Source: Microcoleus vaginatus PCC 9802 (lineage in GTDB: Bacteria > Cyanobacteriota > Cyanobacteriia > Cyanobacteriales > Microcoleaceae). From it: a stretch of DNA of 64,000 nt. The position numbers were made by a program, and so were the translations under genes. The stretch spans positions 4,599,001-4,663,000 of the forward strand of contig CP031740.1 in assembly GCA_022701275.1 (NCBI GenBank), written 5' to 3'. The first letter of the stretch is position 1; each line of letters starts with the position of its first letter. The notes under the pieces were generated by a model. The model ran no database searches, was not told the origin of the DNA, and was given only the letters and a program-made list of their open reading frames with translations. Below, piece by piece: positions 56,619 through 64,000 of this stretch.

Positions 56619-56831
56619 ATGGGGTTAGTTAGGTTCCGAATCCGAGAGTTGGCTGACGAAAAAGGATGGACGCTAAAGGATGTGGCCGATCGATCGGAGG
56701 TTCCGTACAGCACAGTCAGGCACTATGCTCGATCGGAAGGACTAGCAACGGTTGATATCACATCAATTCAAAAAATAGCTCGCACCCTCGATGTTTTGAT
56801 TGAAGAGTTAATGGAAGTTGTCAAAGAATAG
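56619..56831 (+). CDS. XRE/Cro-type HTH transcriptional regulator
   Basis: The 70-residue protein (from ATG 56619; a TTG at 56607 is possible) is a single helix-turn-helix domain: RIRELADEKGWTLKDVADRSEVPYSTVRHYAR and IQKIARTLDVLIEELMEV. It resembles the Cro/C1 family used in toxin-antitoxin and phage-type switches. A palindrome lies just upstream. It converges on the CHAT-linked operon with 16 bp between stops. Confidence 0.85.
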   Translation: MGLVRFRIRELADEKGWTLKDVADRSEVPYSTVRHYARSEGLATVDITSIQKIARTLDVLIEELMEVVKE

Positions 56832-56847
56832 TCGCTCGATCGGATAA

Positions 56848-58347
56848 TTAAGAGCGAGGTTGATTTTCGGAACTAGGTAAACTTGTGCGATCGTCCGATC
56901 GTTTGAACAGTTTACGCGCTGTCAGCAAAGCGATCGCTCCCAAGCCTCCACCGCAGATGCAACTAACTATAATGGCACTAAAGAAAGGATGAAGCGGCAG
57001 GGGATGCTGGAAAGAAGGTGATGCCCAAGGTTTGTCTACAGCTAAGGTGTAGCTGCTGGAAACAACCCCCGCAACGCCTATACCTACACCGACAACGGCT
57101 ATGGTGATTTGTAAATTGCGATCGCGATCTTTTTCTTTTTTGTCATACTCTACCTGTTGTTTTTGAGCATCAACTTCCACAATGCCCCGGATTGTTTCAA
57201 TCATCTGTTGAAACAATTGCCGTCCTACGGTAAGATAACTCATATTGACTTTAATCTGTTCCTGAAATTTCGGGCAACTCCGGTCAACAAATTCTTGTAT
57301 AAAATCTAAGTTATCCATTTCTTGGACGCTGAAATCGCCAAGTGTTTTGAGCCAATGACTATAGTTTTTAGCATTCGTTTCAATTGCAATCTGGTGAAGT
57401 TCTATATCTCGCAAATACCGCGCATAATTCAATCCGATTTTAGGGAGTTCTGTCAGCCAGCCTTCTAGTTGTTCCAGACGTTGCTCTCTATCTGATTTCA
57501 AACGGCTAAATTCTTCTACTTTTTCCTCTAATTGACTGTACAGTTTTCTCGCTTCCTCGTTGCAAAGATACGCTTGGTGATAAACATAAAGAATTTTACT
57601 GCGGCAGCATAACAAATTGAGCAGCGGACGGTAATAATTGCCTAATTCTTCTATCTCGGAAGTTTTTTCATCAGTATCTAACCAGACTAGGATATGACAC
57701 TTTAAGCTCGGATCTTCTTGACTGTTGTCAAATTCAAAAATGGGACTACCTAGCAGTTTACCGTCACCGATTAAATAGGGTTTTGGCTGTTTAAGCTCTG
57801 AATTTTGAAACAAAGCGTCTACACAAGCTACTGCTAAATCTTGATGATTGCCAGCAAAATCAACAGGTTTAGCAAATAATACTAGGGTTTGTCCCAGTGA
57901 CGCTTGGATTTCGCAAGGTAGCAGACAACCTTGAAAGTTTAGGTTGCTCAGTTGGTTGATTTCTACTGTAGAATTCGGGGAACGTAGCGTGAAGTCAAGT
58001 GCGTAAGTGTCGTGGAGTTGCAGCGGGTAAATTTCGCCTGTTAGGGGCAGTTGATCCGGTTGGCTAACAGTTGTAAATGACACAAATTTATCGCCATCTG
58101 ACTCGTAAAGTTCAAGATAGTCAACCTGTTGGCTATTTTGGCTGTTTCTATTGCTCAGATTTTCCGGTAAAAAATCGAGCTGCGGATTTGTTTGCAGCAG
58201 GTGTCCCAAAGCAACGCATTTCTGCCATAAATGCTCGGCTTTGTCTACAAGTTGTTTATCGCCTTTAGCAAGGTTGTTGCACAAATGAAAGGCAAACAGC
58301 GTTAGTTTGGGGTTGGCAAGTTTGCCTATCAATTCAGGATTGTTCAT
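56848..58347 (-). CDS. Coiled-coil protein with C-terminal membrane hairpin, CHAT-operon gene 3
   Basis: The 499-residue protein (ATG 58347; an adjacent GTG at 58350 is possible) matches no family I know. Residues ~1-60 are helical, ~75-230 beta-rich, ~255-300 a charged coiled coil, ~300-410 helical with a charged run (KKEKDRDRN), and then two membrane helices (~412-434 and ~455-478) separated by a short loop, with a basic tail. It is the last gene of a tight operon with a CHAT protease. A membrane hairpin behind a large soluble domain is what a protease-released membrane effector would look like; this is inference. Confidence 0.8.
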   Translation of the reverse strand: MNNPELIGKLANPKLTLFAFHLCNNLAKGDKQLVDKAEHLWQKCVALGHLLQTNPQLDFLPENLSNRNSQNSQQVDYLELYESDGDKFVSFTTVSQPDQLPLTGEIYPLQLHDTYALDFTLRSPNSTVEINQLSNLNFQGCLLPCEIQASLGQTLVLFAKPVDFAGNHQDLAVACVDALFQNSELKQPKPYLIGDGKLLGSPIFEFDNSQEDPSLKCHILVWLDTDEKTSEIEELGNYYRPLLNLLCCRSKILYVYHQAYLCNEEARKLYSQLEEKVEEFSRLKSDREQRLEQLEGWLTELPKIGLNYARYLRDIELHQIAIETNAKNYSHWLKTLGDFSVQEMDNLDFIQEFVDRSCPKFQEQIKVNMSYLTVGRQLFQQMIETIRGIVEVDAQKQQVEYDKKEKDRDRNLQITIAVVGVGIGVAGVVSSSYTLAVDKPWASPSFQHPLPLHPFFSAIIVSCICGGGLGAIALLTARKLFKRSDDRTSLPSSENQPRS

Positions 58348-58364
58348 CACCTATAGCCTGAGTG

Positions 58365-58697
58365 CTATTTTGACTGGTTGGGGAAACTTTCTTGGATGGC
58401 ATTTAATAGCGTTTCTCTGGAGACTTTGGGAGGTGGAGGCGGTGGAGGAGCTATCGGTTTGGTTGTTCCCGGAAGGCGAGCCTTATCAAGATCATCGTGC
58501 AGCTTTATCAAAGCCTCTAGTATTTGAGGGCGACTTTCACAAGCGCACCAATTTGAGACACCATCAGATATTTTCTCGATGTCATCTGAAAAAGTAGCCG
58601 CTAGCTGGTGTAATTCAGCCTCGTATTTAGAAAATAATAGAGGTTCGGTAGTAATCAACTGTTGAAATGCTCTAATGTTGTCTTCTGCAAATGACAT
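58365..58697 (-). CDS. Small acidic/proline-rich protein, CHAT-operon gene 2
   Basis: The 110-residue protein has a helical acidic N-terminal part (~1-70, with WCACESRPQILEALIKLHDDL), a poly-proline stretch (~83-90) and a short basic helix at the end. No family is recognised. The TAGGAG at the CHAT stop codon supplies its ribosome site, and its start lies 10 bp after that stop, so translation is coupled. It could be an adaptor, inhibitor or substrate of the protease. Confidence 0.75.
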   Translation of the reverse strand: MSFAEDNIRAFQQLITTEPLLFSKYEAELHQLAATFSDDIEKISDGVSNWCACESRPQILEALIKLHDDLDKARLPGTTKPIAPPPPPPPKVSRETLLNAIQESFPNQSK

Positions 58698-58707
58698 TTA
58701 TAGACTC

Positions 58708-61700
58708 CTATTGACCGATAGCACAGAAAGCAGCCCAGTGGTAAGGCGACTGAAAAGGCTTAGCATTAGCTTCCATCTTATTAAATAATGCAGGTAACTG
58801 TATAAGTTTTTGGGTGGGAGTCAAGGTAAGTTTGCTTGTCCATGTTTGCAAATCTTCTTTAGTGGCATCCCGCAGCCAAAGTTGAGCAGAGTTAAGGGCA
58901 AGGGAGACACTTAACCCGGCTTTGAGAAGCTGATAAAATTTTATCATCAAAAATGAGGTAGACAAATCGCTGACTGTCCACAGCGTCGGGACTACACTGG
59001 AACTGCCCGCTACCAGGAAACCGCTAGGTAAGCTGATATATTCATCGCTGATGCTGCTAAAGTCGCTGATGCCGGTTTCGCAGGCGGAGATCACAACTAG
59101 GCGGCATTCTCGGAAGTCGAGGGCAAAGATGTCTGCTAAGGTGAGGCATTTCGTGAGGTCGAGGGTTTTGCCATTTCGTAAGGGTAGATAGCGAGAGGGG
59201 TTTTCTTCTGGAGGAGGCGGGGGTAATTCGCTGTCGGCTAGCAGCAATGCTGATAGCAAAGGTTGTTTAAAGTTAAAATAGCCGTGACAGCTAAAGTGGG
59301 CGCAGTGGGCGATGCGGAGGCGGCTATCATCTATGACTGATTTTTTGGCATCATTTTTGACGAGGATATCTTTGGGGTGGAAATGCTGACTAATCGCTGG
59401 CACTTCTAAGTCTGTAAATAGCAGGTCATTGGTGGGGTTTTGGACGGCAAATAGGTGAGTGAAATTGGGGCGTTTTCGCCTTTGTGCCTGTTGCAGCAGT
59501 TGACAACTGGGGGAATAGCGGACACCTTGTTTGAAGCAATCTAGTAAGCAGGGATTGGTGGGTTCAGGAGACTGGATTTCTGGGTTAAAGCGCTTCCAGA
59601 TTTCATGGCTAACCGGCAAGGCGTGAAGGGGGAACAGGTGCAGGAAACGGTGGGGAATTAAAATTAGTTGATCGCAGTGTTTGGGTACTTTCCCCAGAAT
59701 TTCATTGATATGCAATATTTCAGATAGGCTTTGGAGGCGAGGGGCTAGGTTTTCCCGCCATTGGGTTTTGTCTTCTTCTTGGTAATCTCTCAGATATTCC
59801 TTGCCCCAATTTACCAAGGCTTGAAAGTCGGTTTTTGAAGATGGCCAGACTATAGGAGTTGGTGATTGAGGAGTAATGATGAAGGTGAGGAATTTGTCGC
59901 CCAGGATGTACCACTCAAGGATAGCGGTGTTTTCTACTGTGAGGGCTTGAATATCGCTGTAGAGGATGCTTTTAACTTCTTGAGTGAGCAGGAAGTCGGG
60001 GTCGATGGGTTTGATGTCACGGACGAGCAATTCGTCGAGTTGTTGCCGCAATTGGGTGAGATTGGTAGAATCGCGGCTGGTAGTTTGTAGGGTGTCGATT
60101 TGGAGGCCGCGTTCTCCCGATATTGTGCCGCCGTTGCTGTTACGATTTGTCTGTTGGATTTCCACTCGTCGCTGTTCGGCATCAATTGCTCGACGCAGGC
60201 GCGAAAGTTCGTTGATAACAGCTTCGGGAATATCGCCTTTGGGGTATAAGTCGCGGGTAGCGAGGAGTTCGACTAAGTTCCGGGCTTTGCTGCGTTCGAC
60301 ATACTCAATCGCTTTGTCTGGTTGATTGATCTTGATGTATGCTTGCACTATTCCCACATAAACATCTATCACTTCTGAAATAATCTCTTGCTTGCGCCGA
60401 TCAGTGCTAGCCCATGTCCGACTTTGCTCGACAGCTTGAATGGCAGTGTCATAACCTTCAATAACTTCTATCCATAGTTCAGCCAAGGAGGCTATATAAC
60501 CTAACCTACCTGCAGCTTGGAGGCATTCAATGGGAAAAGTCCTGGGTTGATAGACTTCTATGGCTGCTCGAAAACAAGCTATTGCTTCTACTACCTGTCT
60601 TTGTTTCTGATAAATAGTACCCAAGGTAACTTGGATTCCAGCCCATCGTTCTGGAAACTCTTGACGAGTAAGGATTTGCAATGCGCCTTCTGTAGCAGCA
60701 ATGGCTTGTTTCAAGTTTTCAGTGCGCTCACCTTTAAGGCGATTGTGATAGGTATTAGCCAAGTTAATGTGAACTTCAGCCCATTGTTCTGGATATTGTG
60801 CCTGGGTAATAACTTGCAAACATTCTTGATATAAACAAATAGCTCGCTCTTGGTTTTCTTCACGATCACCTCGTAGTCGATGTTGATATGAAACAGCTAA
60901 ATTCATGCAAGTTGTAGCCCATTTTTTTGGAAAAGCTTCACGATTATAAATTTGTAATGCTTCTTCATATGTAGTAATTGCTTGTTCTAAATTTTCTTCC
61001 CGAGTTCCTCGTATACGATCATCATAGGCACTACCTAGACATATTTTAGTTCTAGCCCACTCTTGTGGAAAAGTTTCAGGTTTATAAACTTGTAAAGCCA
61101 ATTGGTAATAGTCAATGGCTATTTCTAAATTTTCCGATCGATCTCCCTTGACCCGATTACTGTAAGAATTTGCTAGATTCGTCTGTGTTCTAGCCCAATC
61201 TTCTGGAAAAGTTTCAGGTTTATAAACTTGCAAAGCAGCTTGATAAGCACCAATAGCTAACTCAACATCTTCCAATCGGTTGCCTCGAACTTGGTCGTTG
61301 TAAGCATTTCCTAAATTACTCTGGGTTTTTGCCCATATTTGCATTTGCGAAGAGTCTTCTAATCTCAATACTTGTAGGACTGATTGATATGCAGAGATTG
61401 CCAAGTTGAGATTTTCAGCGCGACTCCCATAAATTCTATTGGCATAAGCATTTCCTAGATTTTGTTGAGTTGCAGCCCAATACTCTTTGTATTTATCTAC
61501 AAAAAAAATTTGTAAAGCGGATTGATAAAAAGCAATTGAAAGTTCTAAATTAATGGCTGGATTTCCCTGAACTCTACTGCAATAAGCACTAGCTAGATTC
61601 ATTTGTAACATTGCCCATTGAAGGGGATAATTTTCTTTAGTAAATAAAACTGAAATTACATAATATCCTATAATAGCTATTTCTAAATTATCGCGACGTT

Positions 61701-62700
61701 TACCCAAGGGAAAATCTTTAATTTTACTAATGAGATTTCCGATATCCGTAGCCACAATGTGCGCTTTTTGAGGATCTCTCTCAAACATTTCAAGTATTGC
61801 CCATTTGCGTAATACTTGAGCAAATAATTTGTCTAATCTATTTATGCCCGACTTAAGTATCACAGCCAATTCTTGAAAATCATTATTTGACGTTACTTGT
61901 AGTAATTCCATTAAAAAATCTTCATATTTAAGATATTCTTCAAAAGTCTGAGGCCATGAATCTTGATCGGGTAAAATTTCTTGTATAAAAAAAATTTGAT
62001 TTGATATAAATCCTGCCTCTTGTGCATCTTTTACGATTTTCACAACAGGGCGTAATAATGCTAATGAGTATTTCATCATCGCCCACTTTTCTGGATAAGT
62101 TTCACGGGTGAGAACGGTGGTTGCTACCTCGTAACCTACAATAGCAATTTCCAAGTTAGCTACCTTGTCACCTAAAGAAAAATTAATTATTAAACTGCTA
62201 AAATGGCCAATAATATCCGCTGAACCTGCTTGCGGTATTCCTTGCTCCATTTGTGCGAAAGTAGCCATTGCCCATAGACGTAAAAATATAGCAAAATTAC
62301 TATCTAGTAGATCAATATTATTAGACAATAATGGATATACTATTGGCTCTAAGTTTTGAGAGTTATCTACAATATTATCTAAAATTGTCTGGAATATTTT
62401 TCTCCATAAACCGAAATATTGTTCTTCTCTCCCAAAAGAAAAATATTCATAATTATCGCGCTCTCCCTCATCATTGAGCGCAAAAAAATCCCGTAGCTGA
62501 CTGGCCAGATTTCGTAAAAAATCAGCCGGATTTTCCTGTCCTTCCTCTGCGAAGTTTTCTGCTACTACCTCGCAAACTTGCAAAAACCCTTGATCCAGCA
62601 ATTCAGAGTTAGCCCGTAAAATCTGCGGTTCCTCACCGTTGGGGCAATTCAGGAGTGTCTCAATCAATTGCAGATAAGCTTGGGCGCGGGTTTCGTCCAT
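58708..62700 (-). CDS. TPR-CHAT caspase-like protease, CHAT-operon gene 1
   Basis: The 1330-residue protein has an N-terminal region containing two related ~97-residue blocks (~117-213 and ~278-373, both with NLEIAI.GY and YP..WAM), then about eight ~50-residue TPR-type repeats (~366-740, consensus FP..WA.TQ.NLANAY), a linker and a C-terminal CHAT domain (~920-1328). The catalytic dyad is intact: His1139 in HFSCHGYF and Cys1207 in VVISACETG. CHAT proteases belong to clan CD with caspases. The TPR part is a likely sensor or oligomerisation platform. Two further genes follow at 10 and 17 bp. No NACHT or STAND ATPase is fused. Target and trigger are unknown. Confidence 0.9.
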   Translation of the reverse strand: MDETRAQAYLQLIETLLNCPNGEEPQILRANSELLDQGFLQVCEVVAENFAEEGQENPADFLRNLASQLRDFFALNDEGERDNYEYFSFGREEQYFGLWRKIFQTILDNIVDNSQNLEPIVYPLLSNNIDLLDSNFAIFLRLWAMATFAQMEQGIPQAGSADIIGHFSSLIINFSLGDKVANLEIAIVGYEVATTVLTRETYPEKWAMMKYSLALLRPVVKIVKDAQEAGFISNQIFFIQEILPDQDSWPQTFEEYLKYEDFLMELLQVTSNNDFQELAVILKSGINRLDKLFAQVLRKWAILEMFERDPQKAHIVATDIGNLISKIKDFPLGKRRDNLEIAIIGYYVISVLFTKENYPLQWAMLQMNLASAYCSRVQGNPAINLELSIAFYQSALQIFFVDKYKEYWAATQQNLGNAYANRIYGSRAENLNLAISAYQSVLQVLRLEDSSQMQIWAKTQSNLGNAYNDQVRGNRLEDVELAIGAYQAALQVYKPETFPEDWARTQTNLANSYSNRVKGDRSENLEIAIDYYQLALQVYKPETFPQEWARTKICLGSAYDDRIRGTREENLEQAITTYEEALQIYNREAFPKKWATTCMNLAVSYQHRLRGDREENQERAICLYQECLQVITQAQYPEQWAEVHINLANTYHNRLKGERTENLKQAIAATEGALQILTRQEFPERWAGIQVTLGTIYQKQRQVVEAIACFRAAIEVYQPRTFPIECLQAAGRLGYIASLAELWIEVIEGYDTAIQAVEQSRTWASTDRRKQEIISEVIDVYVGIVQAYIKINQPDKAIEYVERSKARNLVELLATRDLYPKGDIPEAVINELSRLRRAIDAEQRRVEIQQTNRNSNGGTISGERGLQIDTLQTTSRDSTNLTQLRQQLDELLVRDIKPIDPDFLLTQEVKSILYSDIQALTVENTAILEWYILGDKFLTFIITPQSPTPIVWPSSKTDFQALVNWGKEYLRDYQEEDKTQWRENLAPRLQSLSEILHINEILGKVPKHCDQLILIPHRFLHLFPLHALPVSHEIWKRFNPEIQSPEPTNPCLLDCFKQGVRYSPSCQLLQQAQRRKRPNFTHLFAVQNPTNDLLFTDLEVPAISQHFHPKDILVKNDAKKSVIDDSRLRIAHCAHFSCHGYFNFKQPLLSALLLADSELPPPPPEENPSRYLPLRNGKTLDLTKCLTLADIFALDFRECRLVVISACETGISDFSSISDEYISLPSGFLVAGSSSVVPTLWTVSDLSTSFLMIKFYQLLKAGLSVSLALNSAQLWLRDATKEDLQTWTSKLTLTPTQKLIQLPALFNKMEANAKPFQSPYHWAAFCAIGQ

Positions 62701-62775
62701 TGTGGGGAGTTGTCAGTAACACCGATGTTTATTTTACCATTATTCGATGAGTGGCCAGAAACCTTTCTAAAGTTT

Positions 62776-62891
62776 GGGAACCGCAGATGTCGGCGGATAT
62801 ACGCTGATGGACGCAGATGAATTTAGTTGATAGGGGCGGGTTTATGAGTTTGTTGGTTTTCGGCAATTATTGTGAGTAAAACCCGCCCGTA
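62776..62891. repeat. Composite dispersed repeat upstream of the CHAT operon
   Basis: GAACCGCAGATGTCGGCGG and CGCTGATGGACGCAGATGAA (about 62780-62820) relate to repeats at 11536 and 16149. The following hairpin with AGGGGCGGGTTTA and TAAAACCCGCCCGT arms (62832-62890) is a second copy of 2818-2878. The spacer also has to hold the operon promoter, which I cannot fix. Confidence 0.75.
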
Positions 62892-62921
62892 CAGGATAAA
62901 TGGTAATAAACGGGGTTTCTT

Positions 62922-64000
62922 CTAATTTTGTGCTAATTCTGGCGGCCGGCCCATTAAACCGGTCATCAAGCGCAAGGCTAAAAACCTCACTGGGGGAATT
63001 GTCCGCAAACACCACAATCCAAAGCGGCGAAATGCCACAATTGGCAGCCAAGTATTGGAAAATAATCTGTCTAGAAAATCAGTAAATCCTAACACGATTA
63101 AATTCTCTTTTTTGCGCCAGTTGTGATACCGTTTCAATACTCGCAAATCGCCGATATCTTCGCCTTTTTGGTGCGCTTGCTGCAAGATTTGGGCGATCGC
63201 CCCTGCGTCTCGAATGCCCATATTTAATCCCTGGCCGCCGACGGGATGGCAGCAGTGGGCGGCGTCGCCAATTAGCGCTAATCTGGGCAAAACGTAGCGA
63301 TCGCTCTGCATTAACTGCACGGGAAACAAAAAGCGATCGCTCTCCAATTCCAAACGCCCTAAAAGCCCGCCCGTGCGCTGTTCCAACAAAGTCAAAAACT
63401 CTGTTTCATCCATTTGTTGCAAAGCTTTAGCTTCCGCGTGGGGTGCTGTCCAAACTACTTGACAACGGTTCCCTGGTAATGGTAAGATTCCCATCGGGCC
63501 GCTCGGCCAAAAGCGCTCAAAAGCGATATCGTTGTGCGGTTTTTCTGCTTTAATAGTGATAGCAACGCAGGATTGCCAGTATTTCCAGCCGCGAGTGCTG
63601 ATGTTGGCTTCGGTGCGAATGCGCGATCGCGAACCGTCGGCGGCGACTAATAATTTGCTGCGAATTGTCCGAGTTTCGCCGTTTTGTTTGACTTCTATTT
63701 CGGCGCAATGAGTTAAATATTTTACCTCGACTACTTCCGCCGGACAAACCCAACTAAAATTCGGGTTTTTTGCCAAAGATTCTTGCAAAGCTGACAGCAT
63801 GACTCGGTGCTCGCCCACATAACCTAAAGCTGTTTTTGGTACGGGCAATTTGCCAGTATTTCCCAAATCGGGGCGGTGGAATTCGACGACGCCGGGATAG
63901 TCGCCGTCGCAGAGGCTAATTTGCTCGAAGGTGGTGATTTGCGGCAAGATTTGCTGCCACACGCCGATACCTTCTAAGATCATTCCTGATAGCAGGGTGA
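62922..64000 (-). CDS. UbiH/COQ6-type FAD-dependent hydroxylase, N-terminus beyond window
   Basis: At least 359 residues are visible and the frame stays open to the window edge. The DG motif VAADGSRSRIR and the GD motif LIGDAAHCCHPVGGQGLNMG of aromatic-ring flavin monooxygenases are intact. The N-terminal GxGxxG Rossmann motif must lie outside. The region around LLSGMILEGIGVWQ is a normal internal sequence, so the ATG at 63983 is not the start. The family hydroxylates quinone-ring precursors; in cyanobacteria a role in plastoquinone or related quinone synthesis is possible but unproven. Confidence 0.88.
   Translation of the reverse strand, partial: TLLSGMILEGIGVWQQILPQITTFEQISLCDGDYPGVVEFHRPDLGNTGKLPVPKTALGYVGEHRVMLSALQESLAKNPNFSWVCPAEVVEVKYLTHCAEIEVKQNGETRTIRSKLLVAADGSRSRIRTEANISTRGWKYWQSCVAITIKAEKPHNDIAFERFWPSGPMGILPLPGNRCQVVWTAPHAEAKALQQMDETEFLTLLEQRTGGLLGRLELESDRFLFPVQLMQSDRYVLPRLALIGDAAHCCHPVGGQGLNMGIRDAGAIAQILQQAHQKGEDIGDLRVLKRYHNWRKKENLIVLGFTDFLDRLFSNTWLPIVAFRRFGLWCLRTIPPVRFLALRLMTGLMGRPPELAQN

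Noticed and set aside
56043..62700. Integrase-type island with attachment repeats at tRNA-Leu
   Set aside because: I found no repeat of the tRNA 3' end further on and no integrase gene in the window; insertion beside the tRNA remains only a possibility.

Overview
The window looks like chromosome from a filamentous cyanobacterium, probably of the Microcoleus/Oscillatoria/Phormidium kind. The evidence is psbX, ycf66, a one-helix high-light-inducible protein, DUF1815 and DUF4079 proteins, a cyanobacterial pilMNO-pilQ set without pilP, very many HIP1 octamers (for example 6938-6945 and 7109-7116), and dense dispersed intergenic repeats. The genus is inference from general appearance only.

Layout. 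1-10.2 kb holds two adjacent minus-strand genes for giant secreted proteins (DUF4347, seven FG-GAP repeats, Calx-beta, then different C-termini). Their first ~640 codons are close copies; the left one runs off the window. 10.6-16.1 kb holds unlinked housekeeping and metabolic genes (inositol-phosphatase-like, JmjC/cupin, PfkB kinase, rsmI, glycosyltransferase). 16.2-17.6 kb is an intact IS701-type insertion sequence with 14-bp inverted ends and a CTAA target duplication. 17.7-22.3 kb carries a C5 DNA methyltransferase, folC, a Uma2 nuclease and a solute-binding lipoprotein. 22.7-28.6 kb is the type IV pilus set pilM, pilN, pilO, pilQ. 29.3-32.3 kb has an HU gene, a cobD-like aminotransferase and a flavoprotein disulfide reductase that lacks its redox cysteines. 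32.9-38.4 kb is one 1823-residue Ser/Thr kinase-ATPase-GAF-histidine kinase. 38.8-47.2 kb contains tRNA-Ser(CGA), comEC, DUF4079, an EEP-family hydrolase, DUF1815, radC and two related excalibur-type genes, one truncated. 47.4-55.8 kb contains sdhB, a Hlip gene, two PPC-domain secreted proteins (one an HtrA-like protease), a redoxin-prolyl hydroxylase fusion, and the photosynthesis/lipid block ycf66, psbX, yggT, accC.

The most unusual part is 56.0-62.7 kb. Next to tRNA-Leu(GAG) lie a small orphan gene, a divergent XRE-type regulator with a palindromic operator candidate, and a tight minus-strand three-gene operon. That operon encodes a 1330-residue TPR-CHAT protease with intact His and Cys, a 110-residue acidic/proline-rich small protein, and a ~499-residue protein ending in a coiled coil and two membrane helices. 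I read it as a candidate protease-activated membrane effector (conflict or cell-death) system. The window ends in a partial UbiH-type hydroxylase.

The intergenic DNA is rich in repeat families that recur within the window: folded GC-rich elements, purine-rich heptamers, GCAGATAAAC-type tandems, and a ~108-bp element near 41.6 and 46.8 kb. Two of these types also appear in frame inside genes (comEC and the giant kinase).
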